Assembly: GCF_001443605.1 (NCBI RefSeq)
Contig: NZ_CP013118.1
Span: 2,057,501-2,121,500 of the forward strand
Length of the DNA: 64,000 nucleotides
Reading direction: 5' to 3'
Source: Salinivirga cyanobacteriivorans
GTDB lineage: Bacteria > Bacteroidota > Bacteroidia > Bacteroidales > Salinivirgaceae
Positions 1 through 7,425 of the stretch are shown piece by piece. Position numbers and translations under genes: made by a program. Below the pieces are notes generated by a model. It did no database searches. It had not been told where the DNA came from and worked only from the letters and a program-made list of their open reading frames with translations. The first letter of the stretch is position 1. Each line of letters begins with the position of its first letter.

Positions 1-1320
1 AGTAGTTAGCACAGAACTCAATAGAGGCCTTATAATTTCATTTGTACCTATTTCGCATGCCTTGAGTATGGGGTTCTTTTCTTGCCAATACCTGGTTATA
101 TTATCAACAACAATAATTGTATTGTCTATCATTAGACCAATGCCTAACACCAACCCTGAAAGAGAAATAATATTGATACTTAAATTGAACAGGTAAAAAA
201 ACAAAATACTGATTAATAAAGATACGGGAATGGCAACACCAATTAAAATAGGAGTTTGCCACCTTTTAATAAAAACCAGCATTACAATGAAAGCAAGAAT
301 ACTACCGAGCCACAGTGTATTCATTAAATTGTTTAATGAATAATTGAGTAAACGTGTTTGATCCCTGATTTTCTCGAACTTCAAAAATGGATAGTCCTGA
401 ATAATTTGATCTACAAGTTTATTAAGTTCTTCCTGCATCTGAGAAATACGAGTACCTGCTTTTTTTACAACTGCAATGGAAACGGCTTGAGCATTATTGC
501 TTGTAATTATGCCTTCCCTGTCCCTAACTATTTTATTAATGAATGCAATATCTTTAAGTCTAACCTTTTTTTCAGGGGTAGAAATCCAAATATTTTGAAT
601 TTGTTCAATATTATTTATTTGGGTTTCAAATGTCAGGTTATACTCGTAGATACCTTCTTTAGCTACAATAGATCCAATATTAATGTGATTTGTTAAAATA
701 GCATTTTCTATATCTTCAAACGATATGTTTAAAGCCTTCATTTGTTTTTCTTTAGGTCTTATTTGAATTTGCTCAGCTACCGTACCGCTCACATCTGCCA
801 ATGCAACACCTTCAAGCTGTTCCAAACGCCTGCTGATAACATTTGAAGCGAAATTACTTAATTCAGTAAATTGCACAGCTGAATCTTCTTTTGCAGAAAT
901 ATTCAAATAAAAAACGGGAATATCTGAAACAGATGACTTTACAACCCTGGGCCTATCAACCTTAATTGATAAATGCCCTAATACCCGGTCAATTTTTTCG
1001 TTTACTTCAATAAATGCAAGGTCGGTGTTCGTCTCAAAATGCAGTCGTATTTCAATACTACCATTTCCATTTTCTGATAGTGATTTTATATCTTTTAATC
1101 CCCGAACTTGTTGTAGTTTTTCCCGTAAGGGTTTTATCACAGAATTTTCCGTTTGACGAGCATCTAATTGAGGGTTAGTAACTTTTACAGTGATAACTGG
1201 AACATCGATATCAGGCATTAATGCTATGGGTATTTTTTGAATAGCAATTACACCTAACAAAACGAAAGCCACATATACCATTGAAACCGCAATGGGGCGG
1301 TTTACAAGAAAACGAATCAT
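1..1320 (-). CDS. RND-family efflux permease, N-terminal 440 residues (cut by window edge)
   Basis: This is an inner-membrane AcrB/MexB-like proton-driven pump; the C-terminal part lies beyond the left edge. The frame opens with an RND-typical first helix (MIRFLVNRPIAVSMVYVAF) and a periplasmic porter region containing PDIDVPVITV. A second helix lies near residues 330-350. The motif GIGLMIDNTIIVVDN at about 388-402 is the conserved TM4 Asp region of RND proteins. The start is fixed by an ATGA overlap with the upstream adaptor gene, so the two are translationally coupled. No TolC gene is visible next to them; it may lie further left, and the TolC-family gene at 54117 is another candidate partner. 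Substrate cannot be told from sequence. The family call is secure. Confidence 0.93.
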   Translation of the reverse strand, partial: MIRFLVNRPIAVSMVYVAFVLLGVIAIQKIPIALMPDIDVPVITVKVTNPQLDARQTENSVIKPLREKLQQVRGLKDIKSLSENGNGSIEIRLHFETNTDLAFIEVNEKIDRVLGHLSIKVDRPRVVKSSVSDIPVFYLNISAKEDSAVQFTELSNFASNVISRRLEQLEGVALADVSGTVAEQIQIRPKEKQMKALNISFEDIENAILTNHINIGSIVAKEGIYEYNLTFETQINNIEQIQNIWISTPEKKVRLKDIAFINKIVRDREGIITSNNAQAVSIAVVKKAGTRISQMQEELNKLVDQIIQDYPFLKFEKIRDQTRLLNYSLNNLMNTLWLGSILAFIVMLVFIKRWQTPILIGVAIPVSLLISILFFYLFNLSINIISLSGLVLGIGLMIDNTIIVVDNITRYWQEKNPILKACEIGTNEIIRPLLSSVLTT

Positions 1321-2381
1321 TGGGATTTAATCTTTGTAGCGTAAACAATTTTCTTATGACTTAACCGCTCATTATTATCTATGATAATTGTATCACCAAC
1401 CTTTAACCCATTTTTTATAAGATACTCATCTGTATTTTCATTGCCAATTTCCACATAATTCCAAATGGCAACTGAATCATTCTTAAGCGTAAAGACTACA
1501 TGCTTTTTTTGTCTTTTGAGTACAGCTTTTTTAGGAATTGTAATTTGTTTTCCTTTATTAATTGTGATTTTAACTTTTACATTCATACCAGCTAATAAAC
1601 CCTTGTCAGAGTTGTTTACAATCCCATACACATCAACAACTCCATTGACATCAACCCTGGGGTTTATATGATCTATTGTGCCCTGATAGGTATCTCCGGA
1701 AACTGTTTCAATAATAATACCCTGCCCAAGATTTACAATATCAATTTCGCTTTCAATGATTTTAAATTTCACAATAAAGTTTTTATTATCAATAAGCGTG
1801 CATAGCGGACTACCTGCATCTATTTTTTCATATTGATTTGCCTCAAGGTCAGCTATTACACCAGCAAAAGGAGCTTTAATAATGGTTTTTTCAATGGCAT
1901 TTTTTGCTTCTGCCAGGGCTAGTTTTGCACTGGCAACACCAGATCGTATTTTAGCGACCTCCATTATCTCCTTAGGTATCTGGGTAGAATCGTCAACAGA
2001 AAAACCCCGGCTGATTAACACGTCTTTGAGTTCTATTTTAGCTTTGCGGAGGTCAAATTCAGCACGTTGCAATTTAGTTTTATAAGCACGTGCGTCGATT
2101 ATGGAAATAATATCTCCCTGCTCTACAACATCTCCGCTTTCAACCATTATTTTCGTAATAATACCTGGTACTTCAAATTTTAAAGCGACCTGCCTTTGTG
2201 GAATAATTTTACCATTACTGGATATTTCCTCGTTGAATGTTTTTTTCGCCAAAACCAATGCACCGACCGTATATTCTTCAACTTTACCAGGTCGATATTT
2301 TTTATGAGCTTGTTCTTTTTCCTGACATCCCTGAACAAAAAATAAAACCAAAACTAAAACGGTGACAAATATATGTTGCAT
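1317..2381 (-). CDS. RND efflux periplasmic adaptor (HlyD/AcrA family lipoprotein)
   Basis: This 354-residue adaptor would link the inner-membrane permease encoded immediately downstream to an outer-membrane channel. The N-terminus is a lipoprotein signal ending at Cys19 (FVQGCQ), so it is probably anchored to a membrane by lipid. A lipoyl-like half (VALKFEVPGIITKIMVESGD, about 63-82) is followed by a short helical hairpin (about 100-165), the second lipoyl half (IIKAPFAGVIADLEA), and the beta-barrel and membrane-proximal domains. This is the standard membrane-fusion-protein order. Its stop overlaps the start of the permease gene by an ATGA, showing an operon. Known family function: multidrug, dye or peptide export. 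Substrate unknown. Confidence 0.92.
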   Translation of the reverse strand: MQHIFVTVLVLVLFFVQGCQEKEQAHKKYRPGKVEEYTVGALVLAKKTFNEEISSNGKIIPQRQVALKFEVPGIITKIMVESGDVVEQGDIISIIDARAYKTKLQRAEFDLRKAKIELKDVLISRGFSVDDSTQIPKEIMEVAKIRSGVASAKLALAEAKNAIEKTIIKAPFAGVIADLEANQYEKIDAGSPLCTLIDNKNFIVKFKIIESEIDIVNLGQGIIIETVSGDTYQGTIDHINPRVDVNGVVDVYGIVNNSDKGLLAGMNVKVKITINKGKQITIPKKAVLKRQKKHVVFTLKNDSVAIWNYVEIGNENTDEYLIKNGLKVGDTIIIDNNERLSHKKIVYATKIKSQ

Positions 2382-2449
2382 TTGATTATTGCTTCATTCA
2401 AATTTTCGTAAAGGGCACGAAAAAACATTAAAGATATCATGAAATTTTT

Positions 2450-2758
2450 TTATTTCATAAATACCTGAATTAAAAGAAAAATTTTATCATTTGTGCCTTC
2501 AATATAAATCTTAAACTTTAATAAACTGTTCTTTTCTAATTCAATCACGTTTAACTTAGCAATCAAATCATCAACCTTTGCTGATATGATTAATTCATAA
2601 TCATTAAACAGCTTAATCTGATGGCTATTTGAAATGTTATTCTGGCACCCTATCACGGTCAATAGCCAATTGTTTTTTGATATAATTATTGGCGAAGATG
2701 AATTTTGGGGTGCAAGTTGTAATACGGAACCTTCTATTCCTGATATCCAGCACCTCAC
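2450..2758 (-). CDS. unrecognised short ORF, possibly a broken gene
   Basis: I do not recognise this 102-residue product. Its only plausible start here is GTG. Just upstream, an ATG at 2780 opens another frame (MIIWKITGEVLDI...) that runs 47 codons before a stop. The beginning of that frame followed by the later part of this one would read as one continuous beta-rich protein, so a single-base indel in a formerly longer gene is possible. Composition is rich in Ile, Asn, Leu and Lys, with no signal peptide or membrane helix. It lies between the efflux operon and the first copy of the spacer repeat, in the position where the other spacer copies have a peptide gene. Coding status is uncertain. 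Confidence 0.3.
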   Translation of the reverse strand: MRCWISGIEGSVLQLAPQNSSSPIIISKNNWLLTVIGCQNNISNSHQIKLFNDYELIISAKVDDLIAKLNVIELEKNSLLKFKIYIEGTNDKIFLLIQVFMK

Positions 2759-2790
2759 CTGTAATTTTCCAAATAATCATGCGCGTACCT

Positions 2791-2851
2791 CGCTCCGCCG
2801 TCCGCGTTCGCTGAAGCTATAGCGGAAGCGAAAGCTATGCGAAGGCGCAGT
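2791..2851. repeat. GC-rich imperfect palindromic element
   Basis: A block of about 60 bases, much richer in G and C than its AT-rich surroundings, contains repeated GAAGC/GCGGA-type words and partial self-complementarity (CCGC...GCGG). It resembles a small dispersed extragenic element, though no second copy was found in this window. It sits in the 404-base gap between the ORF at 2758 and the DUF1573 gene. Confidence 0.3.
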
Positions 2852-2900
2852 GGGTTTAAATGTTTAAGCATGGAGGTTTCATAATTTAATTAACTATTAA

Positions 2901-3150
2901 TTATTTTAATAAAGCACAACATTTTTCGAATCTAATACGTCCCGGGTGTTGTGCTTTTCCACCCCGAACTGACCCAATAAACGATAAACCGATTCAATAA
3001 ACTCCAAAAAATATCTACTAATTCCAAAGGTGGGCTTTTGGAGTAAAAACAGCTGTTTGTTTTTTGCACAATGCAAATATGTAAAAAAAATTTTAAAAAA
3101 ATAGACCCAAAATTCCCAACTTGTTTTTCTTATATTCTATTTCTAAAAAT
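2901..3150 (-). repeat. structured spacer repeat, copy 1 (most diverged)
   Basis: The first of three related intergenic sequences (others at 6625-6852 and 8933-9144). Shared landmarks in order are an inverted repeat around GCACAA (here 11 bp, AAAGCACAACA at 2911-2921 with TGTTGTGCTTT at 2947-2957), a CCAAAGG-TGGG-CTTTTGG hairpin at 3024-3041, a TTGCACAATGCAA palindrome, and a tail matching TTTTTCT..TTTCTAAAAA next to the preceding gene's stop. Copies 2 and 3 lead into a peptide gene on the minus strand; this copy leads only into the doubtful ORF at 2758. The 2911-2957 inverted repeat could also act as a weak terminator. Confidence 0.7.
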
Positions 3151-3162
3151 CAGTCTTATTAA

Positions 3163-3573
3163 CTATTGAACATCTGCTGTAAACATAAGCTTATACAACT
3201 CTTCTTGTGTGTTCATTGAAACAATTGTATATATTTTTTGCTTTCCATATTTATGTTTCGTATTAAAATCTAACCGAATAAAAGCACTATCACCAACTGC
3301 TATAGTATCTTTACTTACTTCATATCCGGTGCAAGTACAATCCGGATTGACATAATCAACAATCAGCTTATTCTTTCCGGTATTTTTAAAATAGAATTCT
3401 GCCGAGACAGTAGTGTCTTGCGGTAATACTCCAAAATCCTGATATTTGTTTTTAAAATATACCTGCGAAAAGATCTTTTTCTTTTCAACTTTGGTAAGTT
3501 TTTGCTTATCCTTATTGAAATGCTGACAAGCACTAATAATGGTTATTATTAATATAAATAAAAAAAATCTCAT
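3163..3573 (-). CDS. DUF1573 lipoprotein (cassette A)
   Basis: A 136-residue exported lipoprotein with a signal ending at Cys16 (IISACQ). The remainder is a single DUF1573 Ig-like beta-sandwich. Diagnostic features are DFGVLPQDTTVSAEFYFKNT, then the PDCTCTGYEV cysteine motif and the closing VGDSAFIRLDFNTKHKYGKQ. The domain's molecular role is unknown; it is frequent in Bacteroidota periplasmic and surface proteins. The gene is the last of a minus-strand run of peptide genes, propeller, carboxypeptidase-like protein and this one, with a 15-base gap to its upstream neighbour. A second DUF1573 gene at 7048 holds the matching position in cassette B, which suggests a conserved functional unit. Confidence 0.85.
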   Translation of the reverse strand: MRFFLFILIITIISACQHFNKDKQKLTKVEKKKIFSQVYFKNKYQDFGVLPQDTTVSAEFYFKNTGKNKLIVDYVNPDCTCTGYEVSKDTIAVGDSAFIRLDFNTKHKYGKQKIYTIVSMNTQEELYKLMFTADVQ

Positions 3574-3588
3574 AATTATCCGTTTAAA

Positions 3589-4896
3589 TTAAAAAAACAG
3601 ATTTTCAACCTTTTGAAATACATTTAATAGAATTTGCACCTTATCTTTATCCAATCCTTTTCTTCTTCGATAGTAAGTATTATGAAAACTAGCGAAATGT
3701 TTTTCCATTGATTCATTATTTAACAAATCATTTTCAAGCATACCCCGGTATTTGTAACCTTCAAAAGGTATTTCACTCCATTCATCGGGATCATAATAAA
3801 CCACAGGATTCATCTCATAACCAGATAAAGCAGACCAAATATTTTCCGAGATAGTGACTTCATGCATTTTTTGCTGCGTCATATGAAACGAAACATAATG
3901 TTTTAAGTCATTTGACTCATAATTTGCACTTAAGGCTGCAACATAGGTCTTATCTTTCACATGCAAAAACTGGATATAAAAGGTGGATTGTTCTACCCAA
4001 TTGTGAAATGGCATGCTGAAAAATTTTGTTTTTGCTTTGATTAAAAGTATCCGCTTAGTAGACGGATCGATATAAAAAGCGCCTGAATCATTATATTTCC
4101 CAATTTTTCTTTTTGGTTCAAATTTAATCACCCAACAATCAATACCGTTTCTATTGATTATTGTATCAAAACTAAAACTATATTTACGATAAGCTTTATC
4201 AGACAAATATCGAGAACGTTCTATATGCCGGTAATTAGAAAATAATCCAGAATAATTTGTTAAAGGCTCGTAGTCCATTGCATTTTTTTCCTGTTTATAG
4301 CCATATTCAAGCCATTCTGGATCTGGTTTTAATTTGCGAAAATTTGTGGGTAAAAAATCAAAGTTGTCAACCGGAACAGTTACGTCATAACCTGAAGAAA
4401 TCAAATATCCTTTTGCCTCAAAACACGCCAGATGTTTTTTGTTTTTGAGTGCAGACTCTCTTACAAATCCTTTAGCTAAGTATGAATAAGTAACTCGTTT
4501 ATTATGATAATTTTCTATTACTTCTTTCATAAACTTTTTAAGGTTAACTGGCTTTACAGTTACTTCATCAAGGACTAATACGCGGGCCTTTAATTCTAAT
4601 CGTAATGACGTTTCTTTATCAATAGGGAACAACTTTTTTCCATATGCAATATGAGATACAACCAGTGTATCGTTCCCTGTTAATAATTCTTTTGGTACTT
4701 CCAGATCAAAAGAACCATCTTCCTGAGTAATGGCACCTAGCGAAGTTCCTTTTAACACAACACTACAATAAGGGATTGACGTTTTTTTTTCCTTTGATAT
4801 TATAATACCTTCAATTGACTCTTTATCCTGACTATAAGTTGGGTTCAAAAAAAAACAAAGTATGATTAAGAGTATTGAATATTTATGTGTTTGCAT
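3589..4896 (-). CDS. exported protein with carboxypeptidase-like regulatory domain (cassette A)
   Basis: A 435-residue protein with a cleavable signal peptide (cut near residue 22, after NPTYS). It carries an N-terminal CarboxypepD_reg-like beta-sandwich at about 26-105 (IEGIIISKEKKTSIPYCSVV, GTSLGAITQEDGSFDLEVP). The roughly 300-residue C-terminal part is beta-rich and contains CWVIKFEPKRK and GAFYIDPSTKRILLIKAK, a layout seen in exported Bacteroidota proteins related to DUF5686/lipoprotein-like families. It lacks a TonB plug, barrel or peptidase motif that I can see. The start overlaps the propeller stop by one base (TAATG), so it is co-translated with the propeller. Cassette B lacks this gene. 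Function unknown. Confidence 0.75.
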   Translation of the reverse strand: MQTHKYSILLIILCFFLNPTYSQDKESIEGIIISKEKKTSIPYCSVVLKGTSLGAITQEDGSFDLEVPKELLTGNDTLVVSHIAYGKKLFPIDKETSLRLELKARVLVLDEVTVKPVNLKKFMKEVIENYHNKRVTYSYLAKGFVRESALKNKKHLACFEAKGYLISSGYDVTVPVDNFDFLPTNFRKLKPDPEWLEYGYKQEKNAMDYEPLTNYSGLFSNYRHIERSRYLSDKAYRKYSFSFDTIINRNGIDCWVIKFEPKRKIGKYNDSGAFYIDPSTKRILLIKAKTKFFSMPFHNWVEQSTFYIQFLHVKDKTYVAALSANYESNDLKHYVSFHMTQQKMHEVTISENIWSALSGYEMNPVVYYDPDEWSEIPFEGYKYRGMLENDLLNNESMEKHFASFHNTYYRRRKGLDKDKVQILLNVFQKVENLFF

Positions 4897-6047
4897 TATA
4901 AAGGTAGTTTGAATCGATAAACTTTAATCTTTTCTCCCATTTCATCAATATCAGCAGATGAATAAAAATAAGGTTCAATATATCCTAAGACCCTCATTCC
5001 TTTAGGTATTTCAACGTCCCCAATTAAAGTATTCTTTTTATAAATCTGGAGTCCGTCATTAGCTTTAGTGCCACTTTTTTGATAAGACCGGAAAAGCAGA
5101 TCACGCTGAGCAATATACTCAATCCATGTATAATAGCCCTTGGTTTCCCTTTGTTTTTTATAATTGTGCTGAAAATCCTGCCTATTTAGTATTTCTTTGT
5201 AACCCTGCTCTATCTCTTTACCTTTGAAACCAAAGGCCTTTTTAATATTAAAATCAGCATCGTATTGGTAAATAACTGAATCGGCTTCATATGACAAGTA
5301 AAAATCGCCGTTCGGGCCAATATCAAAATTCACTAACGAAAACTGGCCAATATTATTAAACTTTCCGTATACAGGAGAAAAACGACCAAGCAAGTCAATA
5401 ACTTTCCCTGTTTTTAAATTTAATTTTGCTAAAACTCTGGCACTCTTATAATAGTCTCTGCTTTCTACAAAATTAAATTCCGGGTGTTGTGACTGAATAG
5501 GAAAAAAGACGTTATCATTATGTTTACGTAATATAAACTTATAATAAACCGGATTATATAACCCGGGCATATCTGGCTGATAATTTTTTAGCATTTCACC
5601 TCTGGAATGCTCTGTTTGCCAATCCATTAAAAAATTATTGACTTTTGCCCAATTTTTTGTAAAAACATGTACATCATATGATTTACCAATAAAAACACCT
5701 AGCTCTTTAGTAAAACATGCTGTAGCAATCTCGCCAGTATTAATTTCACCAGGGCCTTTACCTGTTTTCAGGTAATTATCGATATAACGTCCGGTTGTAT
5801 CAAATTGAAATACTTTGCAAAACTTCTGATCAATGAAAAACAATTGATCATTACTAATCTGCAAAAAACCAACATAAGAAGAAGTATTTTTCTCAAGAAA
5901 AAAAGAATCCACTGTTATTTGATCTATTTTAACATTTAATCTAGAAACAGGTTCTTTAAAAAACTGCTTTTCCTCATTTTGATTACAACCTATTGTAGCA
6001 ATAAGAGTTAAAATCACAAGGCTATATTTCAAAAACATATTTTTCAT
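4896..6047 (-). CDS. 6-bladed beta-propeller lipoprotein (cassette A)
   Basis: A 383-residue lipoprotein with the signal ending at Cys21 (IATIGCNQ). The body matches the BF3886-like 6-bladed beta-propeller family of Bacteroidota: repeated strands of the type FQFDTTGRYIDNYLKTG followed by GKGPGEI, then further blades with YQYDADFNIKKAFGFKGKE. Proteins of this family are commonly encoded beside small NVEALA-like peptides, as here (peptide genes 85 and about 340 bases upstream). They are presumed to sit in the periplasm or on the surface; their ligand is unknown. The gene is coupled to the downstream carboxypeptidase-like gene by a TAATG overlap. A paralogue at 7379 is in cassette B, but the two share little beyond the family pattern. 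Confidence 0.85.
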   Translation of the reverse strand: MKNMFLKYSLVILTLIATIGCNQNEEKQFFKEPVSRLNVKIDQITVDSFFLEKNTSSYVGFLQISNDQLFFIDQKFCKVFQFDTTGRYIDNYLKTGKGPGEINTGEIATACFTKELGVFIGKSYDVHVFTKNWAKVNNFLMDWQTEHSRGEMLKNYQPDMPGLYNPVYYKFILRKHNDNVFFPIQSQHPEFNFVESRDYYKSARVLAKLNLKTGKVIDLLGRFSPVYGKFNNIGQFSLVNFDIGPNGDFYLSYEADSVIYQYDADFNIKKAFGFKGKEIEQGYKEILNRQDFQHNYKKQRETKGYYTWIEYIAQRDLLFRSYQKSGTKANDGLQIYKKNTLIGDVEIPKGMRVLGYIEPYFYSSADIDEMGEKIKVYRFKLPL

Positions 6048-6132
6048 ACTGCATAAACTCTAAATGAATTCCATTCATATAATAGTTAAAAACATAGCAT
6101 TTGTTTTTTCATAAATGCTATATTTCTTGATT

Positions 6133-6357
6133 TTAACAATTTCGGCTGTAATGCCAGCACTCTTGATAGGGCGTACAAATAAAGCCCCACCCTCCTGCGC
6201 TACAATTATCACCAAACCATGTGCAACGACAAGTTACATTTGGGTCGTCATCACTTAATGCGTTGTCAGCACTACCATCATCCTGGGTCGCGAAAAGAGC
6301 AAATGTTGCACCCAGAAATATTGTTACTATTAATATTAATTCTTTTATCTTTTTCAT
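6133..6357 (-). CDS. small secreted Cys-rich peptide, NVEALA-like (cassette A, peptide 1)
   Basis: A 74-residue product with a hydrophobic signal segment (residues 4-23), a short acidic linker containing DNALSDDDP, and a compact mature part with six cysteines at 43, 45, 52, 61, 67 and 74. The block VTCRCxWFGDxCSAGGWGF is shared almost exactly with the peptide encoded immediately upstream. Signal peptide, D/N-rich junction, small cysteine-rich core and position next to a beta-propeller lipoprotein resemble the NVEALA-type peptides of Bacteroidales, although the literal NVEALA motif is absent. Six cysteines in about 32 residues suggest three disulfides after export. Function (bacteriocin, signal or structural peptide) is unknown. 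Confidence 0.75.
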   Translation of the reverse strand: MKKIKELILIVTIFLGATFALFATQDDGSADNALSDDDPNVTCRCTWFGDNCSAGGWGFICTPYQECWHYSRNC

Positions 6358-6384
6358 TTTACAATTTTTTGATTTTATAAATCC

Positions 6385-6615
6385 TTAAGTACAACTTTCA
6401 TTATATTTAAAACATCTCCAATCATTATCGGCACCGCATTTAAAACCCCATCCTCCGGCACTACAGTCGTCCCCAAACCATTCACAACGACATGTAACAT
6501 CATTACCATTTCCAATTAATGCATTGTCATTACCATCCTCTTGATCAGCAGAAAAAAGGGCTAGTGTGCCACTTAACAGAAACCCAATTACAAACAATAA
6601 ATTCTTTTTCTTCAT
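6385..6615 (-). CDS. small secreted Cys-rich peptide, NVEALA-like (cassette A, peptide 2)
   Basis: A 76-residue paralogue of the neighbouring peptide. I place the start at the ATG at 6615 (MKKKNLLFVIG) rather than the in-frame ATG at 6639, because peptide 3 at 8920 has the same start and the same upstream bases (aaaaaataagattATG) with no earlier ATG. The signal segment is residues 5-23 and the linker contains DNALIGNGND. The mature core has cysteines at 42, 44, 51, 60, 68 and 75 and the shared VTCRCEWFGDDCSAGGWGF block. Its signal peptide is closer to peptide 3 than to peptide 1, while its core is closer to peptide 1. This suggests that leader and core have been reshuffled. Confidence 0.75.
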   Translation of the reverse strand: MKKKNLLFVIGFLLSGTLALFSADQEDGNDNALIGNGNDVTCRCEWFGDDCSAGGWGFKCGADNDWRCFKYNESCT

Positions 6616-6624
6616 AATCTTATT

Positions 6625-6852
6625 TTTTTCATTACGCACAAATTTTAAGGGCTATTAGTGCCGGGCATTGTGCTTAACCACTTATCCTGATCCAATTTAC
6701 GCGTACAATTAGATCAATTTAAAAAATGTGCTAATTCCAAAGGTGGGCCTTTGGGGTAAAACAGCCGTTTGTTTTTTGCACAATGCAACAGTAAAAAAAA
6801 AAAAAAAAACGAACCAAGTTTTCTATATGTTTTTCTGTAATTTATAATCTTT
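6625..6852 (-). repeat. structured spacer repeat, copy 2
   Basis: This is the spacer between the lspA fragment and peptide 2. It contains a GCACAA/TTGTGC inverted repeat (6636-6641 and 6668-6673), a perfect CCAAAGG-TGGG-CCTTTGG hairpin (6737-6754) and TTGCACAATGCAA. A 17-A run follows, then a stretch nearly identical to the sequence downstream of lspA in copy 3 (AACGAACCAAGTTTTCTATA and beyond). It probably holds the promoter and 5' leader of the peptide-propeller operon, but no exact TAnnTTTG element is present; the nearest is TAAAATTTG at the peptide-proximal end. Confidence 0.8.
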
Positions 6853-7029
6853 CTAAAAAAAGGCGTGATGAAAAGCCTTTCAACGAAACAAGAGTAAATA
6901 CACAATGCCTGAAGTAATGGCCATATCAGCCATATTAAAAATCGGGCGAAACAGAATGATATGCCTTTTTGTCCAAAACGGGAACAATTCGGGCAGGTGA
7001 AAGTTGAATAGCTCCACGTAAAACATATT
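6853..7029 (-). pseudogene. lspA: 3' fragment of a diverged lspA gene
   Basis: Read on the minus strand, this stretch encodes MFYVELFNFHLPELFPFW... and ...FNMADMAITSGIVYLLLFR, colinear with the last quarter of the intact LspA encoded at 9145. It retains the second catalytic Asp region, but the frame stops at a TGA (6880-6882) about nine codons before the normal end. Nothing upstream of the fragment encodes the rest of LspA. Over 49 comparable codons I count about 12 synonymous and 9 mostly conservative amino-acid differences. That pattern fits a gene that evolved under selection elsewhere before being truncated here. It directly abuts spacer copy 2, just as intact lspA abuts copy 3. Confidence 0.88.
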
Positions 7030-7047
7030 AGTGTTTTTTATCTCTCA

Positions 7048-7425
7048 TCATTTTTTCCTTTCTACTTCCCCTTGAAGAGTAAGTAGCAATGGGCTATAAT
7101 CAATATTACAAAAAACAAATACATTCTGCTGAAATACACCAGGGTGCGTGTTCTCATATCTTACTAGTATTTGTGTACTGTCATTTGGTTTTACTTGTCT
7201 TTTAGTTATTTCCGTTACAATACAACTACAATCTGTAATAATCGAATCAATTTTTAAGTCATTTTCACCAACATTAAATATTTTAAATTGCGCGTCTATT
7301 GAGTTTGATTTCTTATAAAAATTATAAGTCAAAATCCGCTGTGGGGCAAATACTATTGTATTACTTTTTCGCTTACAGCTAATTACCAGAAAAATTAGTA
7401 TAAATGTTATTATCCTTATCTTCAT
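7048..7425 (-). CDS. DUF1573 lipoprotein (cassette B)
   Basis: A 125-residue lipoprotein with the signal ending at Cys17 (FLVISCKRK). The single DUF1573 domain shows AQFKIFNVGENDLKIDSIIT, the cysteine motif TDCSCIVTEI and the closing VKPNDSTQILVRYENTHPG. The first 47 bases overlap the end of the propeller gene in another frame; the signal peptide lies inside this overlap, so the start is well supported and translation is probably coupled. It is equivalent in position to the DUF1573 gene of cassette A. The role is unknown; co-occurrence with a propeller lipoprotein in both cassettes suggests that the two proteins work together in the cell envelope. Confidence 0.83.
   Translation of the reverse strand: MKIRIITFILIFLVISCKRKSNTIVFAPQRILTYNFYKKSNSIDAQFKIFNVGENDLKIDSIITDCSCIVTEITKRQVKPNDSTQILVRYENTHPGVFQQNVFVFCNIDYSPLLLTLQGEVERKK

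Noticed and set aside
358..696. 112-codon plus-strand ORF
   Set aside because: It is antisense to the RND permease, whose protein pattern is unmistakable.
2634..2822. 62-codon plus-strand ORF
   Set aside because: It crosses the GC-rich element, is low in complexity at its end and shows no family features.
6714..6905. 63-codon minus-strand ORF
   Set aside because: It runs through the spacer repeat, the poly-A run (as phenylalanines) and the lspA fragment in the wrong frame.
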